A DNA stretch of 56,460 bases from CAZKWY01 sp964556655. Its GTDB lineage: Bacteria; Patescibacteriota; Minisyncoccia; Portnoybacterales; UBA2143. The notes below the pieces were generated by a model. That model made no database searches. It saw only the letters and a list, made by a program, of their open reading frames with translations, and was not told the DNA's origin. Location of the stretch: positions 1 through 56,460 of the forward strand of contig CAZKWY010000002.1 in the NCBI GenBank assembly GCA_964556655.1. The letters run 5' to 3'. The translations under genes and the position numbers were made by a program. The first letter of the stretch is position 1. Every line of letters starts with the position of its first letter. Below, in pieces: positions 1-7,521 of the stretch.

Positions 1-858
1 TATTGGTTGTAGTGTTTGAGCTGAATTATTAGTTAAAGGTAATCCGAGTTTATTCCAATAATTTATTTGAAAACTTTTTGGAATAGCTGGTTTTAAAGGA
101 ATATTAAATCCATTTGTAAATACTATTCTGTAATCGCTTCTTTGAGAAAAATATTTTTTAGTGTTTTTCTCAAGAGATGCGTATTGGGTATCAAAATCCA
201 GCCAGCCAAATTGTTTTAAATATACACTTGCCCAGCCATGCTCAACTATTTTTTTTTGTTTTGGAAAAATAACAAAACCAGTATTATTTCTAGCGGGAAT
301 TTTTAAAATTCTGCACATTGCCACAAATAAACTTGAATATTCTCCGCAATCACCTTCAAGTCGTCTTAAATTTAAGTGTTTTACGCCTCTCTGTTTAACT
401 GGATAGCAGTATTTAAAATTTTTTATAACAAAATTAAAAATAGATTGAATTTTATTTAAAATATAACCATCTTTATTGATTATTTTTTTAGTTAAGTCTT
501 TTATAGCCAGGGTTTGCTCTAAAAATTTTTCGTTTTTAGTATATTGTTGAAATAATTTTGTAGAAACCGGGGGTAATGAAAATTTTTCTCTTGTTAAATT
601 AATTTTATTTTTCCACAAGGTTGCTTTAATATCAATTTTGATACTAATATCTTTTTGGTTTTTAAACTCAAAATACAAAATTTTATTTCCTTGAGCATCT
701 TTGTAACACTTCTGCGGTTTTGGTGAAATTAAAAAAGATTCTATCTTTTGTATTGTAGAATTTAACGGTTGAGCTAACCAAATTCTTATAATATTCTTGT
801 TGGGACTATTAAAATTGGCTTGATACCGAATATTAAATTTTTTTGGAGAAAATATCAT
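1..858 (-). CDS. Transglutaminase-like cysteine peptidase-fold protein (3' end cut by window edge)
   Basis: The frame is open from an ATG at 858-856 to the window edge, giving 286 residues without a stop. A transglutaminase-like core is visible: the Cys motif GDCGEYSSLFVAMCR (Cys171) followed by IPAR, the His motif EHGWASVY (His207), and the Asp in WLDFDTQYA (Asp221). This is the complete Cys-His-Asp triad of the family, so the domain is probably catalytically competent. In bacteria such domains act as peptidases or amidases, or crosslink proteins; the substrate here cannot be told. There is no obvious signal peptide. Residues 1-110 look like a beta-rich N-terminal domain. No Shine-Dalgarno precedes the ATG, as for most genes here. 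The C-terminus lies beyond position 1. Confidence 0.8.
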   Translation of the reverse strand, partial: MIFSPKKFNIRYQANFNSPNKNIIRIWLAQPLNSTIQKIESFLISPKPQKCYKDAQGNKILYFEFKNQKDISIKIDIKATLWKNKINLTREKFSLPPVSTKLFQQYTKNEKFLEQTLAIKDLTKKIINKDGYILNKIQSIFNFVIKNFKYCYPVKQRGVKHLNLRRLEGDCGEYSSLFVAMCRILKIPARNNTGFVIFPKQKKIVEHGWASVYLKQFGWLDFDTQYASLEKNTKKYFSQRSDYRIVFTNGFNIPLKPAIPKSFQINYWNKLGLPLTNNSAQTLQPI

Positions 859-1087
859 AAGTTATTTTATTTGTTTATATGGTAATTATAATAAACAATC
901 ATAATATTGTAAATCTGTGCTGATTAAAGAGAAACCACTGGAAATTACTTTAATAATAGGCTATTATAATATTATAAATTGATATTTTTTATTATAAATA
1001 TTATGAGTTTTGGGCTCGGGCATTCACCCCTTTAATTCTTCTCTGCCCTTCGCTCAAAACGGAAAATCTTATTTTGCTCTATTTTAT

Positions 1088-1124
1088 AAAAAAAGAAGCC
1101 CTAGGCAGAACATTATTGTTCTGC
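1088..1124 (-). terminator. Intrinsic terminator of the 55-codon gene
   Basis: On the minus strand the arms GCAGAAC and GTTCTGC (1118-1124 and 1105-1111) enclose a 6-nt loop. CTAGGGCTTC and a T run follow, about 20 nt past the stop of the gene at 1145-1312. The AAGAAGCCCT stretch recurs next to the terminator at 37138-37175. Confidence 0.65.
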
Positions 1125-1144
1125 GAAGGACTTGTGACCAGAGC

Positions 1145-1312
1145 TTACTCCTTTGCTGAATAGATATTCATGGTGCCGCTTTTGGCTTTTTTCCTAAGCA
1201 GCACTTTTTCCAGCACCTCAGACATTTGAATCATTAACTGATTCTTCTCGGTTTCCGTGAGCGGGCAATCCACACTGAGTTCGATACTATACTTATAATC
1301 TCTGTCTGCCAT
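1145..1312 (-). CDS. Small hypothetical protein, 55 residues
   Basis: I do not recognise this short protein. It reads MADRDYKYSIELSVDC at the start and ends GTMNIYSAKE. It is charged, has one Cys, and shows neither a signal peptide nor a membrane segment; the middle (about residues 19-42) is likely helical. It is believable as a gene because every part of a transcription unit is present: a TTGACA-N17-TGTACT promoter, an AAGGAGG ribosome site (1318-1324) with 5 nt to the ATG, and a hairpin-T terminator just after the stop. Such a strong ribosome site is rare in this window and otherwise occurs only in the exported-protein block at 37-41 kb. It stands alone, so context gives no function. Confidence 0.7.
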   Translation of the reverse strand: MADRDYKYSIELSVDCPLTETEKNQLMIQMSEVLEKVLLRKKAKSGTMNIYSAKE

Positions 1313-1353
1313 GACTTCCTCCTTGGATTTAGGGTTATAAATTCTGACTATTA

Positions 1354-1382
1354 AGTACAGCAGAAAACATCACGCCTGTCAA
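1354..1382 (-). promoter_or_regulatory. Sigma-70-type promoter for the 55-codon gene
   Basis: The -35 box TTGACA (1377-1382) is separated by exactly 17 bp from a -10-like TGTACT (1354-1359), with a leader of about 35 nt before the ATG at 1312. Confidence 0.6.
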
Positions 1383-1598
1383 TAGCGTAGCGGCAAAAAA
1401 ATTTCAAAAGGGGTCTCATAATAAGGTAAATATTTTTGAACAAAACTCAAGCCCCGCTGCGCTCTCACTCCACTCCGTTTCGCTCGGGTTGTTTAACAAA
1501 GTGTATCTGACTTGCCCCTCGGCTTGGGGCTTACCCAGATTTTAGCTTCTTTTTTGTATCCTTTTATGATAAACTTAATATTGAGGAATACAATAGAC

Positions 1599-1843
1599 AT
1601 GCGCTATGTTTATAGTTTAAAATATAAAAACGGCTACTATTTGATTGCGCAGATAATAGTGATGATAGACTGGAGAAGCATTAGAAAGGTCATGTACCAG
1701 CAACAGCAAATCGCTTGCCAATAGAATTAGATTTCTATCTGGCGTTAAATAGTAAATATGGAGCGTTTAAATTCGAAAAATACTTAAAATCTGGCGCTGG
1801 AAGAGTATTTATTAAAAAACACCTTACAAACAAAAATGAATAA
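1599..1843 (+). pseudogene. GIY-YIG endonuclease remnant (frameshift and in-frame stop)
   Basis: The first frame starts MRYVYSLKYKNGYY, the opening strand of small GIY-YIG (URI/YhbQ-like) nucleases. The sequence then needs a frame change near 1641-1650, after which it reads CADNSDDRLEKH, a TAG stop, then KGHVPATANRLP, a block ending FEKYLKSGAGRVFIKKHL, and TAA at 1841-1843. That ending is the typical C-terminus of the roughly 80-residue family. The catalytic Tyr region and the Arg/His helix are split by the frameshift and stop, so a working enzyme is unlikely. The remnant ends inside the first codons of the next gene. Small nucleases of this type are commonly mobile or lost; this copy looks decayed rather than newly disrupted. 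Confidence 0.75.
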
Positions 1844-2417
1844 AACAAAATTCACCATTGGGCTCATTGTAGCCATTATTGGCATCATATCTATAGCTAG
1901 CAGTATTTTTTTTGGAATTAACAATATCGGCGGCCTTTATAGGGAAATTAAAGTTTTTTCCATCAACTTTCCTAAAGAGACAGATGTCCTAAAAACAGAA
2001 CAGCTTGAATTTGAAAGCGGTCAATTATCTCTCTGGCTTAAAATGCCCAATCGACAAATTGAAAATAAAGAGTTTACTTTTTCTGTTTCATTAATAAGCG
2101 ACCGCCAAGAAAAACTAGCCAATTTTCAAGAAGATTTTAATTTTGGCTACTTTCGTCAAAGCTCAGGACAAGCTCAATACTATAAGCTAGGCGAGTATAG
2201 TGTTGAAAAACCGTTTAGCGGATATTTATCATACCAAACAACAGGATCGTGGGAACCGCCCCATAGCGGCCAATTGGCCTTGCGCCAAAGAACAAAAAAT
2301 TCGCTTTTCTCTTCTGAGCAGATAGTCTCCTTTATTGCTGGCCTTTTTCTAACAATCGTCGGCTTTAATATAACGGCCAAGAGCAAAAAAGCGGCCGAAG
2401 CTCTAGATAAAAAATAA
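1836..2417 (+). CDS. Membrane-anchored hypothetical protein with two terminal membrane segments
   Basis: Not recognised as a named family. The 193 residues have a strongly hydrophobic N-terminal segment (about residues 7-29) and a second one near the C-terminus (about 163-181) followed by a lysine-rich tail. Between them lies a soluble region of about 130 residues, predicted outside the membrane, with mostly beta-type alternation. The ATG at 1836 overlaps the end of the GIY-YIG remnant and has no ribosome site. The downstream 157 bp are non-coding. A role at the cell surface is the most that can be inferred. Confidence 0.6.
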   Translation: MNKTKFTIGLIVAIIGIISIASSIFFGINNIGGLYREIKVFSINFPKETDVLKTEQLEFESGQLSLWLKMPNRQIENKEFTFSVSLISDRQEKLANFQEDFNFGYFRQSSGQAQYYKLGEYSVEKPFSGYLSYQTTGSWEPPHSGQLALRQRTKNSLFSSEQIVSFIAGLFLTIVGFNITAKSKKAAEALDKK

Positions 2418-2550
2418 CCAATCTTGCCATGAGTTCAAAAAAAGAAAAATACGAATTACGTCGTCTTTTTAACAAAAAATAGCAATATTTCTAGAAAGGC
2501 GTTTTTGGGCTCTTTATTATTGAGGGTCTTTTATTTTTCTTTTTTTATGT

Positions 2551-2556
2551 TATAAT
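2551..2556 (+). promoter_or_regulatory. Possible -10 box upstream of the epimerase gene
   Basis: A perfect TATAAT lies 18 nt before the ATG at 2575, in AT-rich DNA. The -35 region is weak, so this is a tentative call. Confidence 0.35.
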
Positions 2557-2574
2557 ATTAAAAATAGAGATTAT

Positions 2575-3537
2575 ATGAAAAAAGGAACTAAATGTTTGGT
2601 AACGGGAGGAGCAGGGTTTATTGGCAGCCATTTAGTTGAGGCGCTTTTGGGCCTCGGCTGCAAGGTGATTGTTATAGACAACTTTTTTTTAGGTCGAGAA
2701 GAAAATCTTTCTTCTGTCATTGATCATCCTTATTTAGAAATTCACCGAAAAGATGTTTGCGATAAAAAAATTGCCCCTTTATTTAAGGGAGTTTATTTCG
2801 TTTTTCATTTAGCGGCCATTCCGCCAGTTCAATATTCTATTGATTTTCCCAAAAAAACCAACAAGGTAAACATAGCAGGGACTTTGAATATTCTTAGTTG
2901 CGCCAAGAAGACAGAAGTAAAGAAATTTATTTATTCTAGCAGCGCGGCAGTTTACGGGGATAATCAAGAAATGCCTTTGTCAGAAGAAAGTAATCTTTTG
3001 CCTCTTTCTCCTTATGCTTTACAAAAAATGGCGAGTGAACATTATTGCCGTCTTTATTATTCTCTTTACGGCCTTAAGACCATTAGTTTGAGGTATTTTA
3101 ATGTTTTTGGCCCAAGACAAAATCCTAAAGGCGGCTATGCTAATCTTGTCCCTAGGTGCTTTAAGTTAGTTTTAGAAAAGAAACGGCCTGAAATATATGG
3201 TGATGGCACTCATACAAGAGATTTTATTTATGTTAAAGATATTATTCGGGCAAATCTTGCGGCAGTAGAAAACGATTCGGAAAAAATCCTCGGCCATTGT
3301 TTCAATATCGGATGCGGAGAAGATTTTTCCGTTAACAAAGTAGTTAGGCTAATTATCGGCCAAAGAAACATCAAGCCTCTTTATCGACCGCCGGTAGTGG
3401 AGCCGGAGCGTGTGTTGGCTGATATTGCCAAAGCGAAAAAGACATTGGATTGGTCTCCGCAGTATAGCTTCGAGGAAGGCCTAAAAGAAACTTCAGCTTG
3501 GGTTGAATCCGAAGAAGGTAAAAAATGCTGGCGCTGA
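2575..3537 (+). CDS. NAD-dependent epimerase/dehydratase (UDP-sugar 4-epimerase type)
   Basis: Extended short-chain dehydrogenase of 320 residues, the usual length. The Rossmann dinucleotide motif GGAGFIGS is at residues 11-18, an acidic residue follows strand 2 (VIVIDNF), SSSAAVYG carries the catalytic Ser (about 121-128), and Tyr147-x3-Lys151 is in SPYALQK. RYFNVFGPRQ and the YGDGTHTRDFIYVKD block bind the nucleotide sugar. The closest relatives by eye are UDP-glucose or UDP-N-acetylglucosamine 4-epimerases (GalE/WbpP type), which supply galactose-type sugars for surface polymers. That suits the glycosyltransferase clusters elsewhere in the window. The exact substrate is not determinable. 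The next gene's promoter overlaps its stop codon. Confidence 0.88.
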   Translation: MKKGTKCLVTGGAGFIGSHLVEALLGLGCKVIVIDNFFLGREENLSSVIDHPYLEIHRKDVCDKKIAPLFKGVYFVFHLAAIPPVQYSIDFPKKTNKVNIAGTLNILSCAKKTEVKKFIYSSSAAVYGDNQEMPLSEESNLLPLSPYALQKMASEHYCRLYYSLYGLKTISLRYFNVFGPRQNPKGGYANLVPRCFKLVLEKKRPEIYGDGTHTRDFIYVKDIIRANLAAVENDSEKILGHCFNIGCGEDFSVNKVVRLIIGQRNIKPLYRPPVVEPERVLADIAKAKKTLDWSPQYSFEEGLKETSAWVESEEGKKCWR

Positions 3538-3566
3538 TTGTTTGCTGCTCAAGATTATGATAAAAT
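3538..3566 (+). promoter_or_regulatory. Promoter predicting a leaderless mRNA for the 3574 gene
   Basis: TTGTTT (3538-3543), 17 bp, TAAAAT (3561-3566), then only 7 nt to the ATG at 3574. The start site would fall at about the base before the start codon. Confidence 0.55.
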
Positions 3567-3573
3567 GTTTTAT

Positions 3574-3933
3574 ATGAAGTTTCTTTTTTGGGCGCCGCGA
3601 ACCTTGGCTATTTTATGCATCTTTTTTCTTGGCATTTTTGCGTTAGATATTTTTGGAGGGAATAATTCTTTTTTTGAAACAGCTTTTGCTCTTTTTTTGC
3701 ATCTTATCCCTAGTCTTGTGCTTTTTGTGGCGTTGATTATTATTTGGAGAAAGCCTCTTTTGGGCAGTGTTGTTTTCTTCTTTTTGGCTGTTTTTTTCAC
3801 TTTCTATTTTAACGCCTATCGTCATCTTATCAGCTTTTTTACCATTTCGTTTCCTCTTGCCGTAATAGGGATTCTTTTCTTTGGCGACTATTTAGCGGCT
3901 AAAAAAAGGAATAACATCGAAAAATTTTCTTAA
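3574..3933 (+). CDS. Small membrane protein with four predicted segments (DUF7670-like)
   Basis: A 119-residue, very hydrophobic protein with about four membrane segments and a short basic C-terminal tail (AAKKRNNIEKFS). The opening FWAPRTLAILCIFFLGIFALD resembles a family of roughly 120-residue bacterial membrane proteins of unknown function, which I recall as DUF7670. I chose the ATG at 3574 rather than an upstream TTG at 3538 because that TTG is part of a -35 box and the 3574 start fits the leaderless promoter pattern. Its role is unknown; neighbours are an epimerase and a large exported protein. Confidence 0.65.
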   Translation: MKFLFWAPRTLAILCIFFLGIFALDIFGGNNSFFETAFALFLHLIPSLVLFVALIIIWRKPLLGSVVFFFLAVFFTFYFNAYRHLISFFTISFPLAVIGILFFGDYLAAKKRNNIEKFS

Positions 3934-3979
3934 AAAATAAATTTGTCTGGGATATGATATCCTACTGGCAGCTATTTTT

Positions 3980-6544
3980 ATGTTAGATCAAAAAAAAGGC
4001 AATCTCGAAAAACCGTCTCTAGACGGATCTCGTGGAGAAAATTTTCAAGGGACCGCAGAGAAACCTTCTTTGCCGAAGGAAGAAAATAGTTCTTCGTTTT
4101 GGCGTAGTAGAAAGCTTCTTATTCCAGTACTGGCCCTGGGCTTGATTTTTTTTGGTTGGGCTAGCTTTTGGGGTTTTAACAAACTATTTTTAAAGCCGGC
4201 ACCAGCTGATCTTTTGCCAAAAAATACTTTGTTTTACGCTTTTATCAGCCTTGATCCTGAAAGCGAGCAAATTAATAAACTAGGCAATCTGGCAGAAAAA
4301 TTTCCTCTCTATGAGGAAATAAGAACGGTATTTGATGACTGGGAAAGAAAATTTTTAAAACAGTATCTAGGAGAAGAAAGGGAACCGCTAATCCCTGAAA
4401 TTAGCGGAGGGGATTTGGTCATGGCTTCTATTAATCGCTCTGAGACAGAGGGTCAGCTTGATCCCGGCCTTGTAATAATGTATAGAAACGAAGATAAAGA
4501 AGCAGCAGAGAAAATATTCAGCAGTCTAAAAGAAGAGAAAGGGCTTGAAATAACTGAAGAAGAATATAAGGGAAGAGATATTTACACTGCTCGCTCTAAA
4601 AAGACGGGCGTTTCTTCGTCTCAGTCCCAGTTAGGAGATCTCAAAATTTTGTACTTTACGTATCTGGATGGGTATTTTGTAGGCGCAGAAAAAGCAGTTG
4701 AAATTAGAAAAATAATAGATGTCTCTAAAAATGATTTGGCCAGTCTTTCTTCTGATAAGGGCTATCAAAAAATTATTGATCAGCTGCCTAAAGACAGTTT
4801 AATTTATGGATGTTTTTCTTCGGGCTCTCAATCGTTGGACGCTTCCTATAATCTTTCAAAATATTTTGCTTCTCTGATGAAAAATGCCGACTTAAGGGCG
4901 GCCTTATCGAGTCTTTTCACTTCCGGGCGAAAAGAAGCATCATTAATTAAAAGTGGTTTTGCTGTTTGGGCGGAAGAAGACCGCTTAATCTCGGAAGTAT
5001 ACGCCTATCAACCTGGGCATATTTTATCTCAGGAGCCTTCTTTCGCTAAAGAAAAAAGTCTTGCTTATCTCTTGCCGGAAAAAGTTAATGGCCGCTATAT
5101 AGATTTTTACAGAGAGGATATTAATTTAAAAGAACTTTTCCTTTCTCTTGAAGAAAATAAAAATTTTTCCATAATTTATTTTTTGGTTTCGCGGAAAGAG
5201 ATGCTTTCAATAGATCAAAAGACTAGCCCTTACGACGAATTTAATATTTTTTTAGGGCTTGATTTGGAAAAAGATTTAATTCCTTTCGCTAATAAAAATT
5301 ATGCCTTATTCGTAGCGCCGAGCTTTATCAGAGAAAAACCAGAAATAGGTTTTATTGCCGAAGTAACAAGCCCAGGAAAAGTAGAAGAGAATTTATCCCA
5401 AATGAAGCTTAACTTTGAAGATTTTTTGGCTTTTGGATTCTTCGACAAGCATTCTTTCGAAGAAGCGCTTATCAAGCCAATCCCTTTTGTCAGAGAGGCT
5501 TATCAAGAAATTAATATTTATTCTCCTGATCTTTCTGTCCCAACCTCCTCGTCATTTTTTGCCAGCTATCCTGGCGAATTAATGTTATTCAGCTTTGCTT
5601 TAAAAGACGATAAGCTTATTGTCAGCTCAACTAAAAAAGGAGTGGAAGATATTATCAGCAGTTTAAATAATCCATCTCTTGTTAAAGCGGCGGACAATAT
5701 TTATTTCAAAGAACAGTTAGATAATTTGCCTGGCGAAGTTCAATCGTTTAATTATAGTTATTTTTACGGCATATGGGGGGTTGTTGAATACATTTTTTCT
5801 GAAACTATTCAAACAATGTCAGAAATGTTTGCTGTTTCCACAGAAGGACAAGGCGAAAATGACGAGCTTATGAACTTATTTGAAGACCTGGCAAGTCCCT
5901 TTCTTAAGACAGTCAAATCTTCACTGGGTTATGCCATCTCTGAAGGCGACCTTCAAAAAAGTCGCCAGGCACTTCTAATAGAGGAACTGTCGGAAGCAGA
6001 AAAAAGAAAATCAAAAGAAGCATTGGAAAAAATTAAAGGAGAAATTCTTGGCGTCTTACCGTCATCAGCCCCGATTCAGGGCCAACTATCTTCAGGCCAG
6101 ACAGACCAAGGCCAAAGCTTGACGGGGGACATAGGCGAGAAAAGTGAAATTGCTGAGGTTTATGACAGATATCTTGAAGCAGAAGTGAATTGCGATATAG
6201 AAACAGCTAATTCTTTAATTGCTGAGCGGTCAAAAGAAATCGTTAACTTTACTTGTTCTAATATGGCTAGCGAAGCTAGGTGCTATCTCGGTCGCAGCTA
6301 TCAGATCAAGGTTAAAGAAAACCAGGCGGTACTTTATTTAGCTCCTTTTAGCTTTCAAAAAGAGAATCCTTTTTTCTTTACCAAGGAGAATGGAAAATGG
6401 AAACTTGATTTTTACCGCATGGCTTACGGCATGGCTATGAGTGGCAATGGCTGCGACAGCGGCTGGGTTTGGACAAATCCTGCTCTTCAAGAAGAATTTT
6501 GCGGATATTTTTCCGAGGAAGTATGCCCTGATCCGAGTTACTAA
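3980..6544 (+). CDS. Large membrane-anchored surface protein, DUF3352-like
   Basis: An 854-residue protein with a short cytoplasmic N-terminus rich in charged residues, one membrane segment (about residues 45-67) and a long extracytoplasmic part. The region from about residue 75 (LLPKNTLFYAFISLDPES) to 620 resembles DUF3352 proteins, large repeats-of-beta surface proteins of unknown function common in cyanobacteria and candidate-phyla bacteria. A linker rich in Gln, Ser and Gly (about 690-715) leads to a separate C-terminal module of about 135 residues with an NTF2-like look (EVYDRYLEAEVN, then ENGKWKLDFYRM) and several Cys near the end. The final stretch GCDSGW to FCGYFSEEVCPD suggests disulfides outside the membrane. 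No catalytic motif is evident. Confidence 0.65.
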   Translation: MLDQKKGNLEKPSLDGSRGENFQGTAEKPSLPKEENSSSFWRSRKLLIPVLALGLIFFGWASFWGFNKLFLKPAPADLLPKNTLFYAFISLDPESEQINKLGNLAEKFPLYEEIRTVFDDWERKFLKQYLGEEREPLIPEISGGDLVMASINRSETEGQLDPGLVIMYRNEDKEAAEKIFSSLKEEKGLEITEEEYKGRDIYTARSKKTGVSSSQSQLGDLKILYFTYLDGYFVGAEKAVEIRKIIDVSKNDLASLSSDKGYQKIIDQLPKDSLIYGCFSSGSQSLDASYNLSKYFASLMKNADLRAALSSLFTSGRKEASLIKSGFAVWAEEDRLISEVYAYQPGHILSQEPSFAKEKSLAYLLPEKVNGRYIDFYREDINLKELFLSLEENKNFSIIYFLVSRKEMLSIDQKTSPYDEFNIFLGLDLEKDLIPFANKNYALFVAPSFIREKPEIGFIAEVTSPGKVEENLSQMKLNFEDFLAFGFFDKHSFEEALIKPIPFVREAYQEINIYSPDLSVPTSSSFFASYPGELMLFSFALKDDKLIVSSTKKGVEDIISSLNNPSLVKAADNIYFKEQLDNLPGEVQSFNYSYFYGIWGVVEYIFSETIQTMSEMFAVSTEGQGENDELMNLFEDLASPFLKTVKSSLGYAISEGDLQKSRQALLIEELSEAEKRKSKEALEKIKGEILGVLPSSAPIQGQLSSGQTDQGQSLTGDIGEKSEIAEVYDRYLEAEVNCDIETANSLIAERSKEIVNFTCSNMASEARCYLGRSYQIKVKENQAVLYLAPFSFQKENPFFFTKENGKWKLDFYRMAYGMAMSGNGCDSGWVWTNPALQEEFCGYFSEEVCPDPSY

Positions 6545-6559
6545 GGAAATTAAAATATT

Positions 6560-7461
6560 ATGAAAAAATATTTTTTTATTTTTTTATCGTTATTTTTTGT
6601 TTTGGGGATAGCTCAAACAGCGCGCGCTGAAGAATATTATTACGATAGCATTGAAGTAGAGATAAAGGTTAATTCCGACAGCACTTTTGAAGTTTCGGAA
6701 AAGCAGACATATTTTTTAAATGGCAGTTTCGGTTATTTTTATCGAGATATTGGATTAAAAAGATTAGATCATATTTCTGACGTAATTGTTTTTGACAGCC
6801 AAGGTAGAAAGCTGGACCGGGACGAACACGATATTTTCTATAAAGGAGAGCGTCTTAATATTAAATGGGATTTTCCAAGAAGAAATTTTGATCGAGAGCT
6901 AAAATCATGGACAGTGAAATATAAAGTTCATGGAGGATTGGGATTTTATGATAAGCACGAGGAGCTTTATTGGAACGCTATTTTTGCCGACCGAGAGGCA
7001 ATAGTGGCATCAGCAAAAATAACAGTTATTTTGCCCCAAGAAACAGAAATAATTGACCAGTTGATGTTTGTCGGACCGGAAGGGGAGCAGAGGAAAGATG
7101 GAAATGGCTTGGTTTCAAAGAGTATCTGCATACTGCTGAAAGGTTCAGGCTAGGGGCAGAAACAGTAGAGACTTTTTCAAAATATTTGCCTTACGCTATA
7201 ATTTTTGGCGTAGAAAAAGAATGGGCTGATCGTTTTGCCGATCTTAATTATCAAGTTCCTAATTGGTATATTCCTGCTAATGTTCGCTATGGCGGAAGAG
7301 TTGGCGAAGGGGCTGCTTCTTTTTCCGGTATCACTTCGGGCATTTCTTCATTCTCTTCATCTGTTTCCAGCACTTTTTCCTCTTCGCCGGGTGGTTCTGG
7401 CGCTGGCGGAGGAGGGGGAGCTGGCGGTGGAAGCGGCGGAGGCGGCGGAGGAGCTGGCTAA
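6560..7461 (+). pseudogene. DUF2207 membrane protein gene with internal deletion and frameshift
   Basis: The first frame (6560-7153) encodes a signal peptide (cleavage near ARAEEY) and the N-terminal DUF2207 domain, including GYFYRDIGLKRLDH, up to about residue 185. The reading then leaves the family, with a meaningless tail and a stop. In another frame, from about 7111, it resumes GFKEYLHTAERFRLG and KYLPYAIIFGVEKEWADRF, then a Gly/Ser tail ending at 7461. That block is the conserved C-terminal part of the same family. Normal members have about 550-650 residues with membrane segments between the two parts. Here they lie side by side, so several hundred residues including the membrane anchors are missing, and the junction is out of frame. 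I call it a pseudogene; the N-terminal part could still be secreted as a 197-residue protein. Confidence 0.75.
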
Positions 7462-7521
7462 TCTTCTTTTAGAAGGCTGGTTGAAGATATAATTTTTTGA
7501 TAAACTAAATGACATAAAAAT

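Noticed and set aside
161..406. Plus-strand open frame of 81 codons
   Set aside because: It lies entirely inside the minus-strand transglutaminase-like gene, whose family motifs are clear; the plus-strand frame has no recognisable sequence.
1440..1535. GC-rich patch with AAGCCCC and GGGGCTT upstream of the GIY-YIG remnant as an insertion-sequence end
   Set aside because: The inverted repeats are short, there is no transposase fragment and no target-site duplication could be seen.
2428..2481. 16-codon plus-strand frame (MSSKKEKYELRRLFNKK)
   Set aside because: Too short, with no ribosome site, promoter or family resemblance; it may be a remnant but cannot be supported.
7235..7492. Plus-strand frame of 85 codons inside the DUF2207 remnant
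   Set aside because: It is a shifted reading of the Gly/Ser-rich tail, which produces Leu/Ala-rich sequence by composition; the family match is in the other frame.
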